DNA of 64,000 nucleotides, from assembly GCA_964460755.1 (NCBI GenBank), contig CAYWQL010000005.1:24650-88649 (forward strand), in the 5' to 3' direction. Each line of letters starts with the position of its first letter. The first letter of the stretch is position 1. Under the pieces are notes generated by a model. It was not told where the DNA came from. It did not search any database and worked only from the letters and a program-made list of their open reading frames with translations. Positions 18,881-27,228 of the stretch are shown in pieces. This stretch comes from JAYFNU01 sp964460755 (lineage in GTDB: Bacteria; Bacillota; Clostridia; Oscillospirales; Ruminococcaceae). The position numbers and the translations under genes are program-made.

Positions 18881-19735
18881 ATGTCGGAAAAATTTTCTGA
18901 TATGCTTGTGGTGTCGGATATCGACGGAACGATTTTGCAAGCGGGATACGGTATACCTAAGGAGAATATCGACGCTATCGACAGCTTTATCGAGGCGGGC
19001 GGTTTGTTCACCGTTGCGACAGGGAGAAGTACAGAGTCGGTTGAAAAGTATATCGAGTGGCTCCGTTTTTCCGCGCCCGCAATTCTCTGCAACGGCGGTC
19101 TTATATATGATTTTCAAAGAAGACGGGTGCTTTATGAAAAGACCCTTGATTCGAGTATAATCGACGTAATCGAGGACATAAAAAAGAACTTTGACAGCGT
19201 GGGAATTGAGATTCATAGAGGTGGTAAAATTATTGCCGTCAAGATGAACGAATTCGTTCTTTCGCACACCGCGCTTGAGCATATTTCCTTTACCCTTATG
19301 GATTTGGCGAGCGTCGGCGGAGAATGGAACAAAATCCTTTTTGCCGACACGCCAGAAAACACCGTAAAGATAAAGCGTTTCGTTGAAAAACGCCAAAAGA
19401 CCGACGCGGTTTACAAACGCTTTGAATTTATTCAAACGAGCGCGTCCTATTTCGAGGTGCTTCCCGCCGGCGTTAATAAGGGCGAAGGGCTTAAAAAATT
19501 AGCCGAGATATTAAATATTGATATTAAAAAAACCGTAGCTATCGGCGACTATGAAAACGACCTCCCGATGCTTAAGGTCGCGGGCTATTCCGCGGCGGTT
19601 GCTGACGCCTCGGCGGAGGTTCGAAGCCATGTCGACGTCACGGTGAAATCCTGCTTACAGGGTGGGGTTGCGGAGCTTCTCGAGTCGATGAACACCATTC
19701 ACGACGGGTACATTCAAATGAGGCTTGATATGTGA
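18881..19735 (+). CDS. Cof-type HAD-superfamily phosphatase
   Basis: 284 residues of the HAD IIB (Cof) group. Motif I is VSDIDGTIL near residue 12 with the nucleophilic Asp, motif II is TVATGRS, and motif IV is AIGDYENDLPMLKVAGYSAAVADA near the end. These enzymes act on sugar phosphates, flavin nucleotides or similar; the substrate is unknown. An AGGAGG ribosome site precedes the ATG. Its TGA shares a base with the ATG of a tiny downstream gene. Confidence 0.9.
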   Translation: MSEKFSDMLVVSDIDGTILQAGYGIPKENIDAIDSFIEAGGLFTVATGRSTESVEKYIEWLRFSAPAILCNGGLIYDFQRRRVLYEKTLDSSIIDVIEDIKKNFDSVGIEIHRGGKIIAVKMNEFVLSHTALEHISFTLMDLASVGGEWNKILFADTPENTVKIKRFVEKRQKTDAVYKRFEFIQTSASYFEVLPAGVNKGEGLKKLAEILNIDIKKTVAIGDYENDLPMLKVAGYSAAVADASAEVRSHVDVTVKSCLQGGVAELLESMNTIHDGYIQMRLDM

Positions 19736-19827
19736 TGAACAAGAAGCATTTTATTCTTCTTGTTATAACCCTTGTCGGAGTTGCGGCGATTTGCGCATAT
19801 AACTTCTTTTTATATAACAACATTTAA
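19735..19827 (+). CDS. Putative 30-residue single-pass membrane peptide
   Basis: ATG 19735 overlaps the preceding stop (TGATG) and opens a 30-codon frame ending TAA at 19827. The product has a lysine-rich start (MNKKHF), a hydrophobic helix (about residues 6-27, ILLVITLVGVAAICAYNFF) and ends LYNNI. That is the exact shape of bacterial small membrane proteins. GAGG lies 11 nt upstream; coupling with the HAD gene is likely. No family is recognised. The gene could be chance, but the stop-start overlap and the clean charge-helix pattern favour a real gene. Confidence 0.5.
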   Translation: MNKKHFILLVITLVGVAAICAYNFFLYNNI

Positions 19828-19840
19828 CGGAGGCGGTCTT

Positions 19841-20413
19841 ATGGAAATAGATATCAAGGAAGTAAAGGCACGGGTAAAGGGACTTCGCGAGCTTATGGAA
19901 ATCTCTGTTTCCGATATGGCGAAAAAGCTGAATATTGACGAGGACGAATACATAAAGCGTGAATCGGGCGATAAGGATTTTTCGGTCACCTTTCTTTCAA
20001 AGTGCGCCAATATATTTAATATTGACATAATTGAGCTTTTGACGGGTGAAAGCCCGAAGCTGAGAACCTATACCGTCGTAAGAAAAGACCACGGGCTTCC
20101 GCTCGAAAGAAGAAGCGGGTTTAAGTATCAGCATCTCGCGCCCCTGTTTAAGGACAGCAAAATGGAGCCCTTTCTCGTTGAGGCGCCGTACAGCGAAGCG
20201 GAGCAAAATAAGGCGATTGAGCTTTCCTCCCACAAGGGACAGGAGATGGATTATATTCTAAAGGGTTCGCTTAAGGTTGCTATCGGCGACAAAATCGAAT
20301 TGCTTTCAGCGGGCGACGCGATATATTACGACTCTATTAATAAGCACGGAATGATAGCGACTGGCGGCGAAAGCTGCGAGTTTTTGGCTATACTTTACAG
20401 CGAGAAAAATTAG
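19841..20413 (+). CDS. XRE-family regulator with cupin sensor domain
   Basis: 190 residues: an N-terminal helix-turn-helix of the Cro/CI type (residues about 8-62) and a C-terminal cupin_2 barrel (about 115-188; EMDYILKGSLKVAIGD...LSAGDAIYYDS). Such XRE-cupin proteins usually control neighbouring metabolic or transport genes by binding a small ligand. ATG 19841 has CGGAGG nine bases upstream. Readings that begin at 19772 run through the tiny gene before it and are less likely. It sits just before the PTS genes but is separated from them by a terminator. Confidence 0.88.
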   Translation: MEIDIKEVKARVKGLRELMEISVSDMAKKLNIDEDEYIKRESGDKDFSVTFLSKCANIFNIDIIELLTGESPKLRTYTVVRKDHGLPLERRSGFKYQHLAPLFKDSKMEPFLVEAPYSEAEQNKAIELSSHKGQEMDYILKGSLKVAIGDKIELLSAGDAIYYDSINKHGMIATGGESCEFLAILYSEKN

Positions 20414-20450
20414 CCGTGGACATGGCGTTTTGACAAACAAAAGACAGAAG

Positions 20451-20486
20451 AAAAGCTTGATGAAGACCATCGAGCTTTTTGTCTTT
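20451..20486 (+). terminator. Intrinsic terminator after the XRE-cupin gene
   Basis: Arms 20451-20462 and 20468-20479 (12 bp, one G-U pair) with a five-base loop, followed by T-rich sequence. Confidence 0.8.
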
Positions 20487-20550
20487 GACGAGGTTAATAA
20501 ACAGCAGCAGGCCTTTTACGATGCATTAATTCCATTAAAGGAGAATTACT

Positions 20551-20823
20551 ATGTACTCGAAAAAAACGAAGGTTATAAACGGCTCGGGTATTCATGCGCG
20601 CCCCGCGTCCGATTTCGCGGTTCTCGCAAAGAGCTTTGAAGCGAGCGTTACGATAAAAAATCTCGACGAAATGACAGCACCTGTAAATGCAAAATCTGTC
20701 GTTCGGCTTCTTGCCGGCGGCTTTGATAAGGAAACTAACGTTGAAATTTCAGCAAACGGAAGCGACGAAAGGCAAGCCGTGGACGCGCTTGTCGCGCTTA
20801 TAGAACGGGGCTTTGGAGAGTGA
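20551..20823 (+). CDS. ptsH: PTS phosphocarrier protein HPr
   Basis: HPr relays phosphate from enzyme I to sugar-specific EII proteins. 90 residues. The phosphorylated His15 is in GIHARPA. The regulatory serine lies in NAKSVVRLL (S49, aligning with S46 of Bacillus HPr after a 3-residue shift), so HPr-kinase control is possible, though the surrounding residues differ from the classical KSIMGVMSLG. AAAGGAG precedes the ATG. Enzyme I follows about 50 nt downstream. No EII genes are in this window. Confidence 0.92.
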   Translation: MYSKKTKVINGSGIHARPASDFAVLAKSFEASVTIKNLDEMTAPVNAKSVVRLLAGGFDKETNVEISANGSDERQAVDALVALIERGFGE

Positions 20824-20873
20824 GTAATCGCTTGCTGTTAAAGAAAAAGCAGTAAATGAAAGGGGGAGGCATA

Positions 20874-22523
20874 ATGATTATTAAGGCGAACGCCGTTTCA
20901 AAAGGAATGGCTATGGGAAGAGTTTATGTTTATGAGCATTTTGCGGCTTCTTTCGAAAAAAAGGCGAGGGCAGACAAAGACGCCGAGCTTGAACGCTACA
21001 AAAAAGCAAAAATAAGCGCGGCAAAGGAAATTGACGAAATTATAACATCGCTCGGCGGGAACGACGGCAGCGCCAAGATTTTTTCGGCGCATAAGGTAAT
21101 TCTTTTCGATGAGGAAATCGACCAAGCGGTATACAATGAGATTGAAGACGGCGCAAGCGTCGAATATGCCGTCCAAGTGGCTTACGACAGCTTTATTTCG
21201 CTTATTTCAAAGGTGAAAAATCCGATTATCGCCTCGCGAACCGCTGATATCTGCGACGTAAAAAATCGTCTTATTCGGGTTTCTTCAGGTAAAAAAGAAA
21301 AACGCGCTTCAAAGCTTGAAGCACCTGTTATCCTTGTCGCGAGCGAGCTTCTTCCAAGCGACGCGGCGACTCTTGACCGTAAAAACGTGCTTGGCATAGT
21401 CTGCGAAACCGGCGGCGAAACGTCGCACGCCGTGATTATCGCGCGGGGATGCGGAATACCTGCCGTTCTTGGGGCAAGGGGCATATGCGCCGCGGTTCGC
21501 GACGGCGACGAGATTATTCTTGACGCCGTGGACGGAGTCGTAATAACAGCGCCGGATGATAAAACTAAAGAAGAATATAAACAAAAAGAAATTACATACA
21601 AAACAAGTCTATCCGACGAGACGAAATATTTGAGCAAGCAGGCGTTTCTTTTAAGCGGCGAAAGGATTTATACAGGGGTGAACGTCGGCTCAGACGCAAA
21701 CGAAAATGACCTTCAAAACTGTGATTTCCTCGGGCTTTTAAGAACAGAGCTTACATTTATGAACACCGATAGGCTTCCAAGTGAGGAAGAGCAGTTTTTG
21801 GCGTATAAGCAGGTCGTTTTAAACGCGAAAGGCAAAACCGTTACTCTTCGAACGCTCGACGTTGGCGGCGATAAGGCGCTTAATTATATGCCGCTTGCGA
21901 AGGAGGATAACCCTTTTTTAGGACGGCGGGGAATACGCCTTTGCTTAAAGCAAACCGATGTATTTACCACTCAGCTTGCCGCCGCGCTCCGTGCCTCCGC
22001 CTTTGGACCGCTTCAAATTATGTTTCCTATGGTGGGAAGCGTCGAGGAGTTTTTGAAGGCGAAAAAGCTTGTTGAAACGGCGAAAAAAGAGCTTGATGCT
22101 CGTGGTATACAATACGACAAGCAAATAAAGCTTGGCGTTATGATTGAGGTGCCGTCGCTTGCGCTTGTCGCCGATTTAATTGCTAAGAAAGCCGATTTCG
22201 GTTCAATCGGAACCAATGATTTATGCCAGTATCTTTTCGCCGCCGACCGGACAAACGCCGATGTCTGCGACTGTTATAAGCCTCTTTCCACCGCAATGCT
22301 GAGGATAATTTCTTTCATAGTTTCAGCATTCGATAAAGAAAACAAGGAAATTTCAATTTGCGGCGAACTTGCAAGCGACGAGAAAGCGGCAAAGCTTCTT
22401 GTCGGATTGGGGTTAAGACACTTCAGCGTGCCGCCGTCCTGCCTTGCTTCCATAAAGCGAACATTCTGCGGCATTGACCTTTTTGAAGCGCAAAAATCCG
22501 CTGAAAAGGGAAAAGAACAGTAA
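20874..22523 (+). CDS. ptsI: Phosphoenolpyruvate-protein phosphotransferase (PTS enzyme I)
   Basis: Enzyme I takes phosphate from phosphoenolpyruvate and passes it to HPr. 549 residues from ATG 20874, normal being about 570. The phosphohistidine motif is GGETSHAVIIARGCGIPAV; the C-terminal barrel contains LRTLDVGGDK, FLGRRGIRLCL and the SIGTNDLCQYLFAADR motif, and the ICGELASD region closes it. ATG 20856 is also possible, but 20874 sits behind the GGGGGAGG ribosome site, and the family usually begins at about that point. A terminator follows. Confidence 0.95.
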   Translation: MIIKANAVSKGMAMGRVYVYEHFAASFEKKARADKDAELERYKKAKISAAKEIDEIITSLGGNDGSAKIFSAHKVILFDEEIDQAVYNEIEDGASVEYAVQVAYDSFISLISKVKNPIIASRTADICDVKNRLIRVSSGKKEKRASKLEAPVILVASELLPSDAATLDRKNVLGIVCETGGETSHAVIIARGCGIPAVLGARGICAAVRDGDEIILDAVDGVVITAPDDKTKEEYKQKEITYKTSLSDETKYLSKQAFLLSGERIYTGVNVGSDANENDLQNCDFLGLLRTELTFMNTDRLPSEEEQFLAYKQVVLNAKGKTVTLRTLDVGGDKALNYMPLAKEDNPFLGRRGIRLCLKQTDVFTTQLAAALRASAFGPLQIMFPMVGSVEEFLKAKKLVETAKKELDARGIQYDKQIKLGVMIEVPSLALVADLIAKKADFGSIGTNDLCQYLFAADRTNADVCDCYKPLSTAMLRIISFIVSAFDKENKEISICGELASDEKAAKLLVGLGLRHFSVPPSCLASIKRTFCGIDLFEAQKSAEKGKEQ

Positions 22524-22536
22524 ATAATTAATTATC

Positions 22537-22567
22537 AAAGCGCGGTCAAAAAATGACTGCGCTTTTT
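22537..22567 (+). terminator. Intrinsic terminator after ptsI
   Basis: Arms 22537-22548 and 22554-22565 (12 bp, one G-U pair), an AAAAA loop and a T run. It closes the ptsH-ptsI transcript. Confidence 0.88.
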
Positions 22568-22568
22568 G

Positions 22569-22624
22569 TTGACAAAAATGTCAAGTTGCCATAGTGTCAA
22601 TAAAAGTTGACACAATGATTGACA
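22569..22624 (+). promoter_or_regulatory. Operator cluster of TTGACA inverted repeats
   Basis: Within 56 bp are two perfect inverted repeats made from the same hexamer: TTGACA-N4-TGTCAA (22569-22584) and GTGTCAA-N6-TTGACAC (22594-22613). A further TTGACA lies at 22619-22624. The second repeat overlaps the -35 box of the promoter that drives the large HTH gene. The arrangement fits autoregulation by that gene's product. Confidence 0.7.
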
Positions 22625-22635
22625 GAGAATATACT
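22607..22635 (+). promoter_or_regulatory. Promoter of the HTH regulator and possibly the downstream cluster
   Basis: TTGACA at 22607-22612, a 17-nt spacer and TATACT at 22630-22635. The -35 box is one arm of the palindrome at 22594-22613, so a bound repressor would block polymerase. Confidence 0.8.
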
Positions 22636-22686
22636 ATGCACATAGACAAGAAAGTAACCCGAATTTGAAAGCACAGAGGTAAAGAA

Positions 22687-24249
22687 TTGATACAGAAATT
22701 AACGCAGGGAGAAAAAATACGCGAGCTTTTTGAGCGCTTTGAAATTAAGGGAAAGGACGTTGCGAGAAAGCTTAACGTCGACACGGGGCTTGTAAGCAAA
22801 TGGGTAAACGACAAGCGCGTTTTGCGGGTTGACAACGATAATATGGAGCGTCTTGTAGACCTTGTGCTTTCTCGCGAGATATCCAAGGAGCAGTGGCTTT
22901 GGCTTAAAAAAACGCTTTGCGAGGATGAAATCGATTCGTCCTTCGGCTCTGTTTCTGATTATAAGCTCGCGCTTATGCTCTGGCTTGCCGACGAGCGCGA
23001 CCCAAGCATAAGGTTTATTGTGGACAAGATTGTAAGCGACGACAGGTCCGACGTCACCTCAAATAAATATCATATAAAAAACAAGGCTGCCCAAAGGCTT
23101 TCGCGAAGCGATTTTTTCTGTGTGGGCGGTGCTAATGAAATCGCAATAAAGCTTGAGAACACGTTAAAAGCCTGCGCGGGCGGTCGAGTGAATATTCATA
23201 TTACGAACGAGAACACCTCTGCGATAATCACGTCGCCTATACGCGACGTTTTAAAAAGCGTGATGGACGACGGAAAAATAAAAGCAAAAATGCTCGTTTC
23301 GATTTCTAATAAGGGAAGAAAAAGCTCTGCGATACTCACCGAATATCTAACAGATGTGCTCGAGGACAAAATCGCGCTCTATTTCGAAAACTCGGATAAG
23401 CCTTTGGTCGCCGAGCAGACCGCTATACAGCTTCCCTTTGAGGGTACGGTTATTATTTCTGAGGTCGTCGATACAAACGCGCCTTTGATAGGAACTTTTA
23501 TCACCGACGAGAGTTTTAATGAGGGATTAAAAGCCGAGTTCGAGAACGTACTCGAATTTGCAGCCCCCGCGTTTCTTCCGCTCAAGGACGTTTCAACACG
23601 AAGGGTACAACGGCTATACATGGATAATTACCGAACCGACGGCGACGTTATAGTATTACGAAAGAGCGCGTCTCTTTTCTATATGTCGCCTGACGCCTAC
23701 GACAGACTTTTAAAAAAGCTTGGCTACAAGGCAGAGGCGTTTGTCTGGCGAAGCAATATGTTTAAAGAAAATCGCAGCGCCCTTATGGAGGGGCTTGCGG
23801 GCGGAACAAACGTCTATGAAATGATACCGGCGGAATGCTTTTACCCCATTGGACAAAACCGTTATAAGGTCGACGGCGACGCACTTATGGAAAACGGCGA
23901 CGTCGAGGTGGACGGTGAAACGCTATGCGACGCAATAGAAGGCTATAAAGAGGCGATAAGAAGATTTTACAATCTTCATATCCGTATTATCCACGAGTCG
24001 ATTACGCCGCCCGCGAGGGGCGTCGAGCTGTTTTTAAAGCCCGCCGATATGCGAATGATAGTTAAAAGAAACGACGAAGAGCGACCTCTTATTATGTCGG
24101 AAAACCAGCTTTTCTTAAAAGCGGTTGAAAATATGCTCGGCGAGTTTTGGCATGCGATTGATGAGGACAACGGAGCCGGTTATTCGTCAAGCTATGCCGA
24201 AAGGTTTTTAGAGGGAAAATCAAAGGATATTTTAAGCGGTATGAAATAG
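22687..24249 (+). CDS. Large HTH regulator of unknown family
   Basis: 520 residues. The N-terminal 60 or so form a helix-turn-helix of XRE type (GKDVARKLNVDTGLVSKWVN). The remaining 450 residues match no family I recognise; they look globular, soluble and mixed alpha/beta, with no membrane segment, kinase or phosphate-receiver motif, so this is likely a sensor or oligomerisation part. The start is TTG 22687, six bases after GAGGT. The upstream palindromes suggest it represses itself. Twelve small genes follow on the same strand, making it the probable local regulator of that cluster. Confidence 0.75.
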   Translation: MIQKLTQGEKIRELFERFEIKGKDVARKLNVDTGLVSKWVNDKRVLRVDNDNMERLVDLVLSREISKEQWLWLKKTLCEDEIDSSFGSVSDYKLALMLWLADERDPSIRFIVDKIVSDDRSDVTSNKYHIKNKAAQRLSRSDFFCVGGANEIAIKLENTLKACAGGRVNIHITNENTSAIITSPIRDVLKSVMDDGKIKAKMLVSISNKGRKSSAILTEYLTDVLEDKIALYFENSDKPLVAEQTAIQLPFEGTVIISEVVDTNAPLIGTFITDESFNEGLKAEFENVLEFAAPAFLPLKDVSTRRVQRLYMDNYRTDGDVIVLRKSASLFYMSPDAYDRLLKKLGYKAEAFVWRSNMFKENRSALMEGLAGGTNVYEMIPAECFYPIGQNRYKVDGDALMENGDVEVDGETLCDAIEGYKEAIRRFYNLHIRIIHESITPPARGVELFLKPADMRMIVKRNDEERPLIMSENQLFLKAVENMLGEFWHAIDEDNGAGYSSSYAERFLEGKSKDILSGMK

Positions 24250-24318
24250 CTTTGAAGATAAAATTCCTTTTCGGTTGCTGGGCTGGAACATACTATAAAA
24301 AATAGGAGGAGAACAAAA

Positions 24319-25290
24319 ATGCTTTACACTTACGTTGTCTGGTACGGGAGCGCGACTCTAATTATCGCCTTTATTACGGCGATAGCGGCGGCGATTTACG
24401 GATTGAAAAGCGACGGAAGCGCTACGTCGAGCGCGGGGCATTGGGTGACGGTAAAGGGCAACTATCATGTTCGCGACGCCTCGGTCAAAGAGGTATATGA
24501 AAAACAGCATGGTGCAGGAACCTACGAAAAAGCCGCCGAGTCCGATTCGAAGCTTAGGCGCAGAACTGTGATTTTCTTCGGCGTGATAGCCGCGCTTGTG
24601 CTGCCGTCGAACGCGGGAAGGCTGAGTGGAAATCAAATGGTACATAACGAGCTCAACGCCTTTGTCGGAGGTGTTCTTCAATGGAGCACACTTTGGTGTC
24701 TTATTGCCGTCGCTGTCGTTGCGGCGTGGTTTACGCTGACGATTATGACTATTGTAAAGAATTCAAAAACTATGTACTCCTTTCGATTTAACAGGCAAAA
24801 CGCAACGATAGAGCAGAAAAAAAGATACGATAGAATTGAATGGATGCTTGACGCCGAAGTTTTTTTATCCTTGGGAGCTATGGCGTATATGCTTATTTTC
24901 GGTATTTGTTCCTTCTTTTTCGGAATTAACGGTCACGGCGGCTTTCTTTTCGTTATGTTTAGAATTTTCAAGTTTTCGTGGTGGATTGTTTTCGGCATTC
25001 AGCTTTTGTGGAAGCTCATTATTTTAGGAGATATAAAACGCGGAATTGACGACAGCAACCAGAAGTCGGTCGAGCTTATTAACGCGATAAACGACAGCAT
25101 GAGAAGGAGCGAGTATCTTTGCGACGCCTGCAAGCGTCCGCTTGGCAACCACTATTCGTGGCAAAAGGAAAATATGCTTTTTTTCTGCGATAATTGCGTG
25201 ACATGGGACGGTGTGCTTCATTCTCATTTTGACGGAAGCAAAGGAGAATTAATTAACCTTTCAACAGATACGAAGGTTGTGATGAAATAG
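24319..25290 (+). CDS. Polytopic membrane protein with cytoplasmic zinc ribbon
   Basis: 323 residues, no recognised family. About five membrane segments (residues roughly 5-28, 81-99, 117-147, 182-204 and 207-238). A soluble tail carries C268-x2-C271 and C290-x2-C293, a zinc-ribbon pattern. A soluble stretch lies between the first two helices. A GGAGGAG ribosome site is ideally placed. It is the first gene after the large HTH regulator and may anchor the products of the following cluster to the membrane; that role is inference. Confidence 0.7.
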   Translation: MLYTYVVWYGSATLIIAFITAIAAAIYGLKSDGSATSSAGHWVTVKGNYHVRDASVKEVYEKQHGAGTYEKAAESDSKLRRRTVIFFGVIAALVLPSNAGRLSGNQMVHNELNAFVGGVLQWSTLWCLIAVAVVAAWFTLTIMTIVKNSKTMYSFRFNRQNATIEQKKRYDRIEWMLDAEVFLSLGAMAYMLIFGICSFFFGINGHGGFLFVMFRIFKFSWWIVFGIQLLWKLIILGDIKRGIDDSNQKSVELINAINDSMRRSEYLCDACKRPLGNHYSWQKENMLFFCDNCVTWDGVLHSHFDGSKGELINLSTDTKVVMK

Positions 25291-25316
25291 GCAAGGAGAA
25301 GAAAAAGAAAACGAAT

Positions 25317-25628
25317 ATGACTCAGGTTGAAAAAGTGGCGCACGATTTCGAAAAAGAGGTCTTTTTCTTTCGCTATCCCGGGAAAAGCAGGAAAAACGAC
25401 TATCGCATTTTTTCTTCCGCTTATGAGGAATTTCCGTGGTGGGGAATGAAACCGATGCTTGAGATTGTAGAAAAGGTTGAGCAACGAACGACGTATAACC
25501 GAGCGGGGGAGCCAATCAAAACCGCAGAATATAACGTGTGCTGCGTCCGCGTCCGCTTCGGCAAAAATGAAAGCGAATACGGCGAAACCGAGACAAGATG
25601 CGTTAAAATAAAAAAGCGGGAGAAATAA
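25317..25628 (+). CDS. Hypothetical protein, 103 residues
   Basis: No family recognised. Soluble, basic, with many aromatic residues near the start (EVFFFRYP) and strand-like segments later (EYNVCCVRVRFG). The only candidate ribosome site, AAGGAG at 25293, is 18 nt upstream of the ATG, which is long, so initiation may depend on coupling to the preceding gene (26 nt upstream). The next gene starts 2 nt after its stop. The gene is supported mainly by its tight place in the cluster. Confidence 0.6.
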   Translation: MTQVEKVAHDFEKEVFFFRYPGKSRKNDYRIFSSAYEEFPWWGMKPMLEIVEKVEQRTTYNRAGEPIKTAEYNVCCVRVRFGKNESEYGETETRCVKIKKREK

Positions 25629-25629
25629 T

Positions 25630-26067
25630 ATGGACGAATTTTTGAGCTATAACCGCGAGCTCGCGATAAGCGAAGCGGGAAGGCTTTCGCAGGAAAGTGA
25701 TTTAAAGGATATAGTGCTTTCACGCCGTGACGAAAGCGTTCGCCATTCGGCGGTGTGTAAAATCAAGGATATCGCGTGGCTTGAGGGCTATTGCGCGGGC
25801 GACGAAAGTTATATTGTCCGTCGGGCGATTGTAAGAAAAAGCGAAAACGAAGCTTTTCTTAGAAAGCGGCTTATAGACGATAGCAGCAAAAGAGTATGCG
25901 AGGCGATAATCACGCGGCTCGAGGAGCTTGGCTTTGCGGTGTCGGACGAGGAGAGAAGCTTTAAATACGACGTTTTTGAGGCAGTTATGGAAGAACAAAA
26001 GAAATCGGTTTTATGGCGGTCGGTTCAAAACGACAGGGCTATTTCGGCGGCGAAGCAAGCCAAATGA
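25630..26067 (+). CDS. HEAT-like repeat protein
   Basis: 145 residues, all helical, built of short helix pairs such as LKDIVLSRRDESVRHSAVCK and VRRAIVRKSENEAFLRKRL, where conserved charged turns follow each helix as in HEAT/armadillo-like scaffolds. This is probably a protein-protein adaptor, with no catalytic motif. Its TGA overlaps the ATG of the next gene (ATGA). Confidence 0.65.
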   Translation: MDEFLSYNRELAISEAGRLSQESDLKDIVLSRRDESVRHSAVCKIKDIAWLEGYCAGDESYIVRRAIVRKSENEAFLRKRLIDDSSKRVCEAIITRLEELGFAVSDEERSFKYDVFEAVMEEQKKSVLWRSVQNDRAISAAKQAK

Positions 26068-26321
26068 CCAAAACGGTAATAAACCGTCGTCTTCGCGAGC
26101 TGCGCGCGATAATCCTATCACAAGCGGCGTTCCGCGACAAAGGGGAAAAGCTGTTTCGCTCGCGTAAAATGAACGAGGCACAAAGAATATACGCTATGCT
26201 CTATTTTGAAACGCGAGAAGCCTATTATCGAGCGCGGCTCGACGAGCTTTACTATGAGGTCAAGCTGAGTCAAAAGCAAAGCGCAGAAGGAGGAATGGTT
26301 TATGTTTACGGGAATATATGA
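26064..26321 (+). CDS. Small helical protein of unknown function
   Basis: 85 residues from ATG 26064, which overlaps the preceding stop as ATGA. Highly charged, predicted mostly helical, with a helix-pair feel (LFRSRKMNEAQRIYAMLYF). No family recognised. A reading beginning at 26013 would overlap the HEAT-like gene by 55 nt and is less likely. The 3' end overlaps the next gene by 20 nt and contains its ribosome site. Confidence 0.6.
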   Translation: MTKTVINRRLRELRAIILSQAAFRDKGEKLFRSRKMNEAQRIYAMLYFETREAYYRARLDELYYEVKLSQKQSAEGGMVYVYGNI

Positions 26322-26625
26322 GCTGAGAACAGACGGCGAGAGAATTTTTCTTCCAGTGGAATGGGAGGGGCTTTTGAGCGGCGAATGGCTCGTCGTTCAC
26401 GAGGATACTGAAACGGGCGAACAGCTTTGCTGGGTGCTTGACGAGCAGGAGGAGGAGCTTGTCGGTCAAAAGGAAATAATGATTGATAACGACCTTGCCA
26501 TACCCTTTTACTCGCTTGCACGCGTTTCAGACAAGTGGTACGCTTTAGGGCTTGGATACGAATTTGAAATAAACGATAAACCCGAACCAAGCGGAAAATC
26601 ATACGATTTAACAGACAAAATATAA
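26302..26625 (+). CDS. Unknown protein, possibly MraZ/AbrB-like fold
   Basis: 107 residues. The start MFTGIYELRTDGERIFLPVE resembles the opening of MraZ (G-Y-x5-D-x-x-G-R-x-x-x-P). A second, weaker copy follows (EIMIDNDLAIPFYSLAR, then ALGLGYEFEI), as expected for the duplicated SpoVT/AbrB-type barrel. This is recognition by eye of a remote pattern, and the DxxxR core is imperfect (DGER). The ribosome site AAGGAGG sits eight bases before ATG 26302. If right, this is a second DNA-binding component; otherwise function is unknown. Confidence 0.6.
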   Translation: MFTGIYELRTDGERIFLPVEWEGLLSGEWLVVHEDTETGEQLCWVLDEQEEELVGQKEIMIDNDLAIPFYSLARVSDKWYALGLGYEFEINDKPEPSGKSYDLTDKI

Positions 26626-26638
26626 AGGAGATTTTATT

Positions 26639-27019
26639 ATGATGGCGAAATTCTTAAGCGGAAATATGCCTTTTTGGTTAATAATCGGCTTGTTTGTTTT
26701 TTGTGTTGTTGGTATTCTGGTTCTTTTAATTGAACAAAGCGTCACGGAAAAGAAACAGCTTCAACAAAATTTCAGACTATATGAAAGCTGCAAAGCAAGC
26801 GGGCATCAGTGGAACGACTGCAAGTGCTTGAGTTGTGGCGAAACGAAGCCTGACGACGACCCTGCACACGATTGGGTTGTGGTGACCAAGAGACTTTGCG
26901 GCCGTCCCGGCGGAGAGGAAGAGGGCTGTTACTGTCCCTATTCAAACCAAGAGTATGCTGATTGCTCTGTGTGCGACGTAACCTTTGAGGAGTGCTCCAT
27001 ATGCGGGCGCGTGCGATGA
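26639..27019 (+). CDS. Single-pass membrane protein with cysteine-rich zinc-ribbon tail
   Basis: 126 residues: an N-terminal membrane helix (about residues 11-31, FWLIIGLFVFCVVGILVLLI), a short helix, then a tail with about ten cysteines in CxC and CxxC pairs (DCKCLSCGE, CYCPYS, CSVC, CSIC). This suggests one or two metal-binding ribbons. ATG 26639 (or the adjoining ATG 26642) lies behind AAGGAG. It resembles the first gene of the cluster in joining membrane anchor and zinc ribbon. Its end overlaps the next gene by about 19 nt. Confidence 0.65.
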   Translation: MMAKFLSGNMPFWLIIGLFVFCVVGILVLLIEQSVTEKKQLQQNFRLYESCKASGHQWNDCKCLSCGETKPDDDPAHDWVVVTKRLCGRPGGEEEGCYCPYSNQEYADCSVCDVTFEECSICGRVR

Positions 27020-27228
27020 CAAAGGACGAGTTTAAGCGCTGGTTTTCGGGCAAATTGAGTATTTTGGACAGCTACAATCTTTCAGACAACGCGAAATACG
27101 CGATTAACAGTCTTTTAAAAACAAACCGCTCGCTTGCGACCGAGTTGTTTTGCGGCGAAGCGGGAGTGAGTATAGAAGAAGCAAGACGTGTTATCAGTCT
27201 TCGCCTTCTTGAAGAGGTTGACGAATGA
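27001..27228 (+). CDS. Small helical protein of unknown function
   Basis: 75 residues from ATG 27001, which has GGAG eight bases upstream. ATG 27016, overlapping the previous stop as ATGA, is an equally plausible start (70 residues). The product is helical with a hydrophobic core and acidic C-terminus (SLRLLEEVDE). No family recognised. The TGA overlaps the next ATG by four bases. Confidence 0.6.
   Translation: MRARAMTKDEFKRWFSGKLSILDSYNLSDNAKYAINSLLKTNRSLATELFCGEAGVSIEEARRVISLRLLEEVDE

Noticed and set aside
20430..20639. 69-codon frame overlapping the start of ptsH
   Set aside because: It runs through the terminator hairpin, has no ribosome site and reads HPr codons in another frame.
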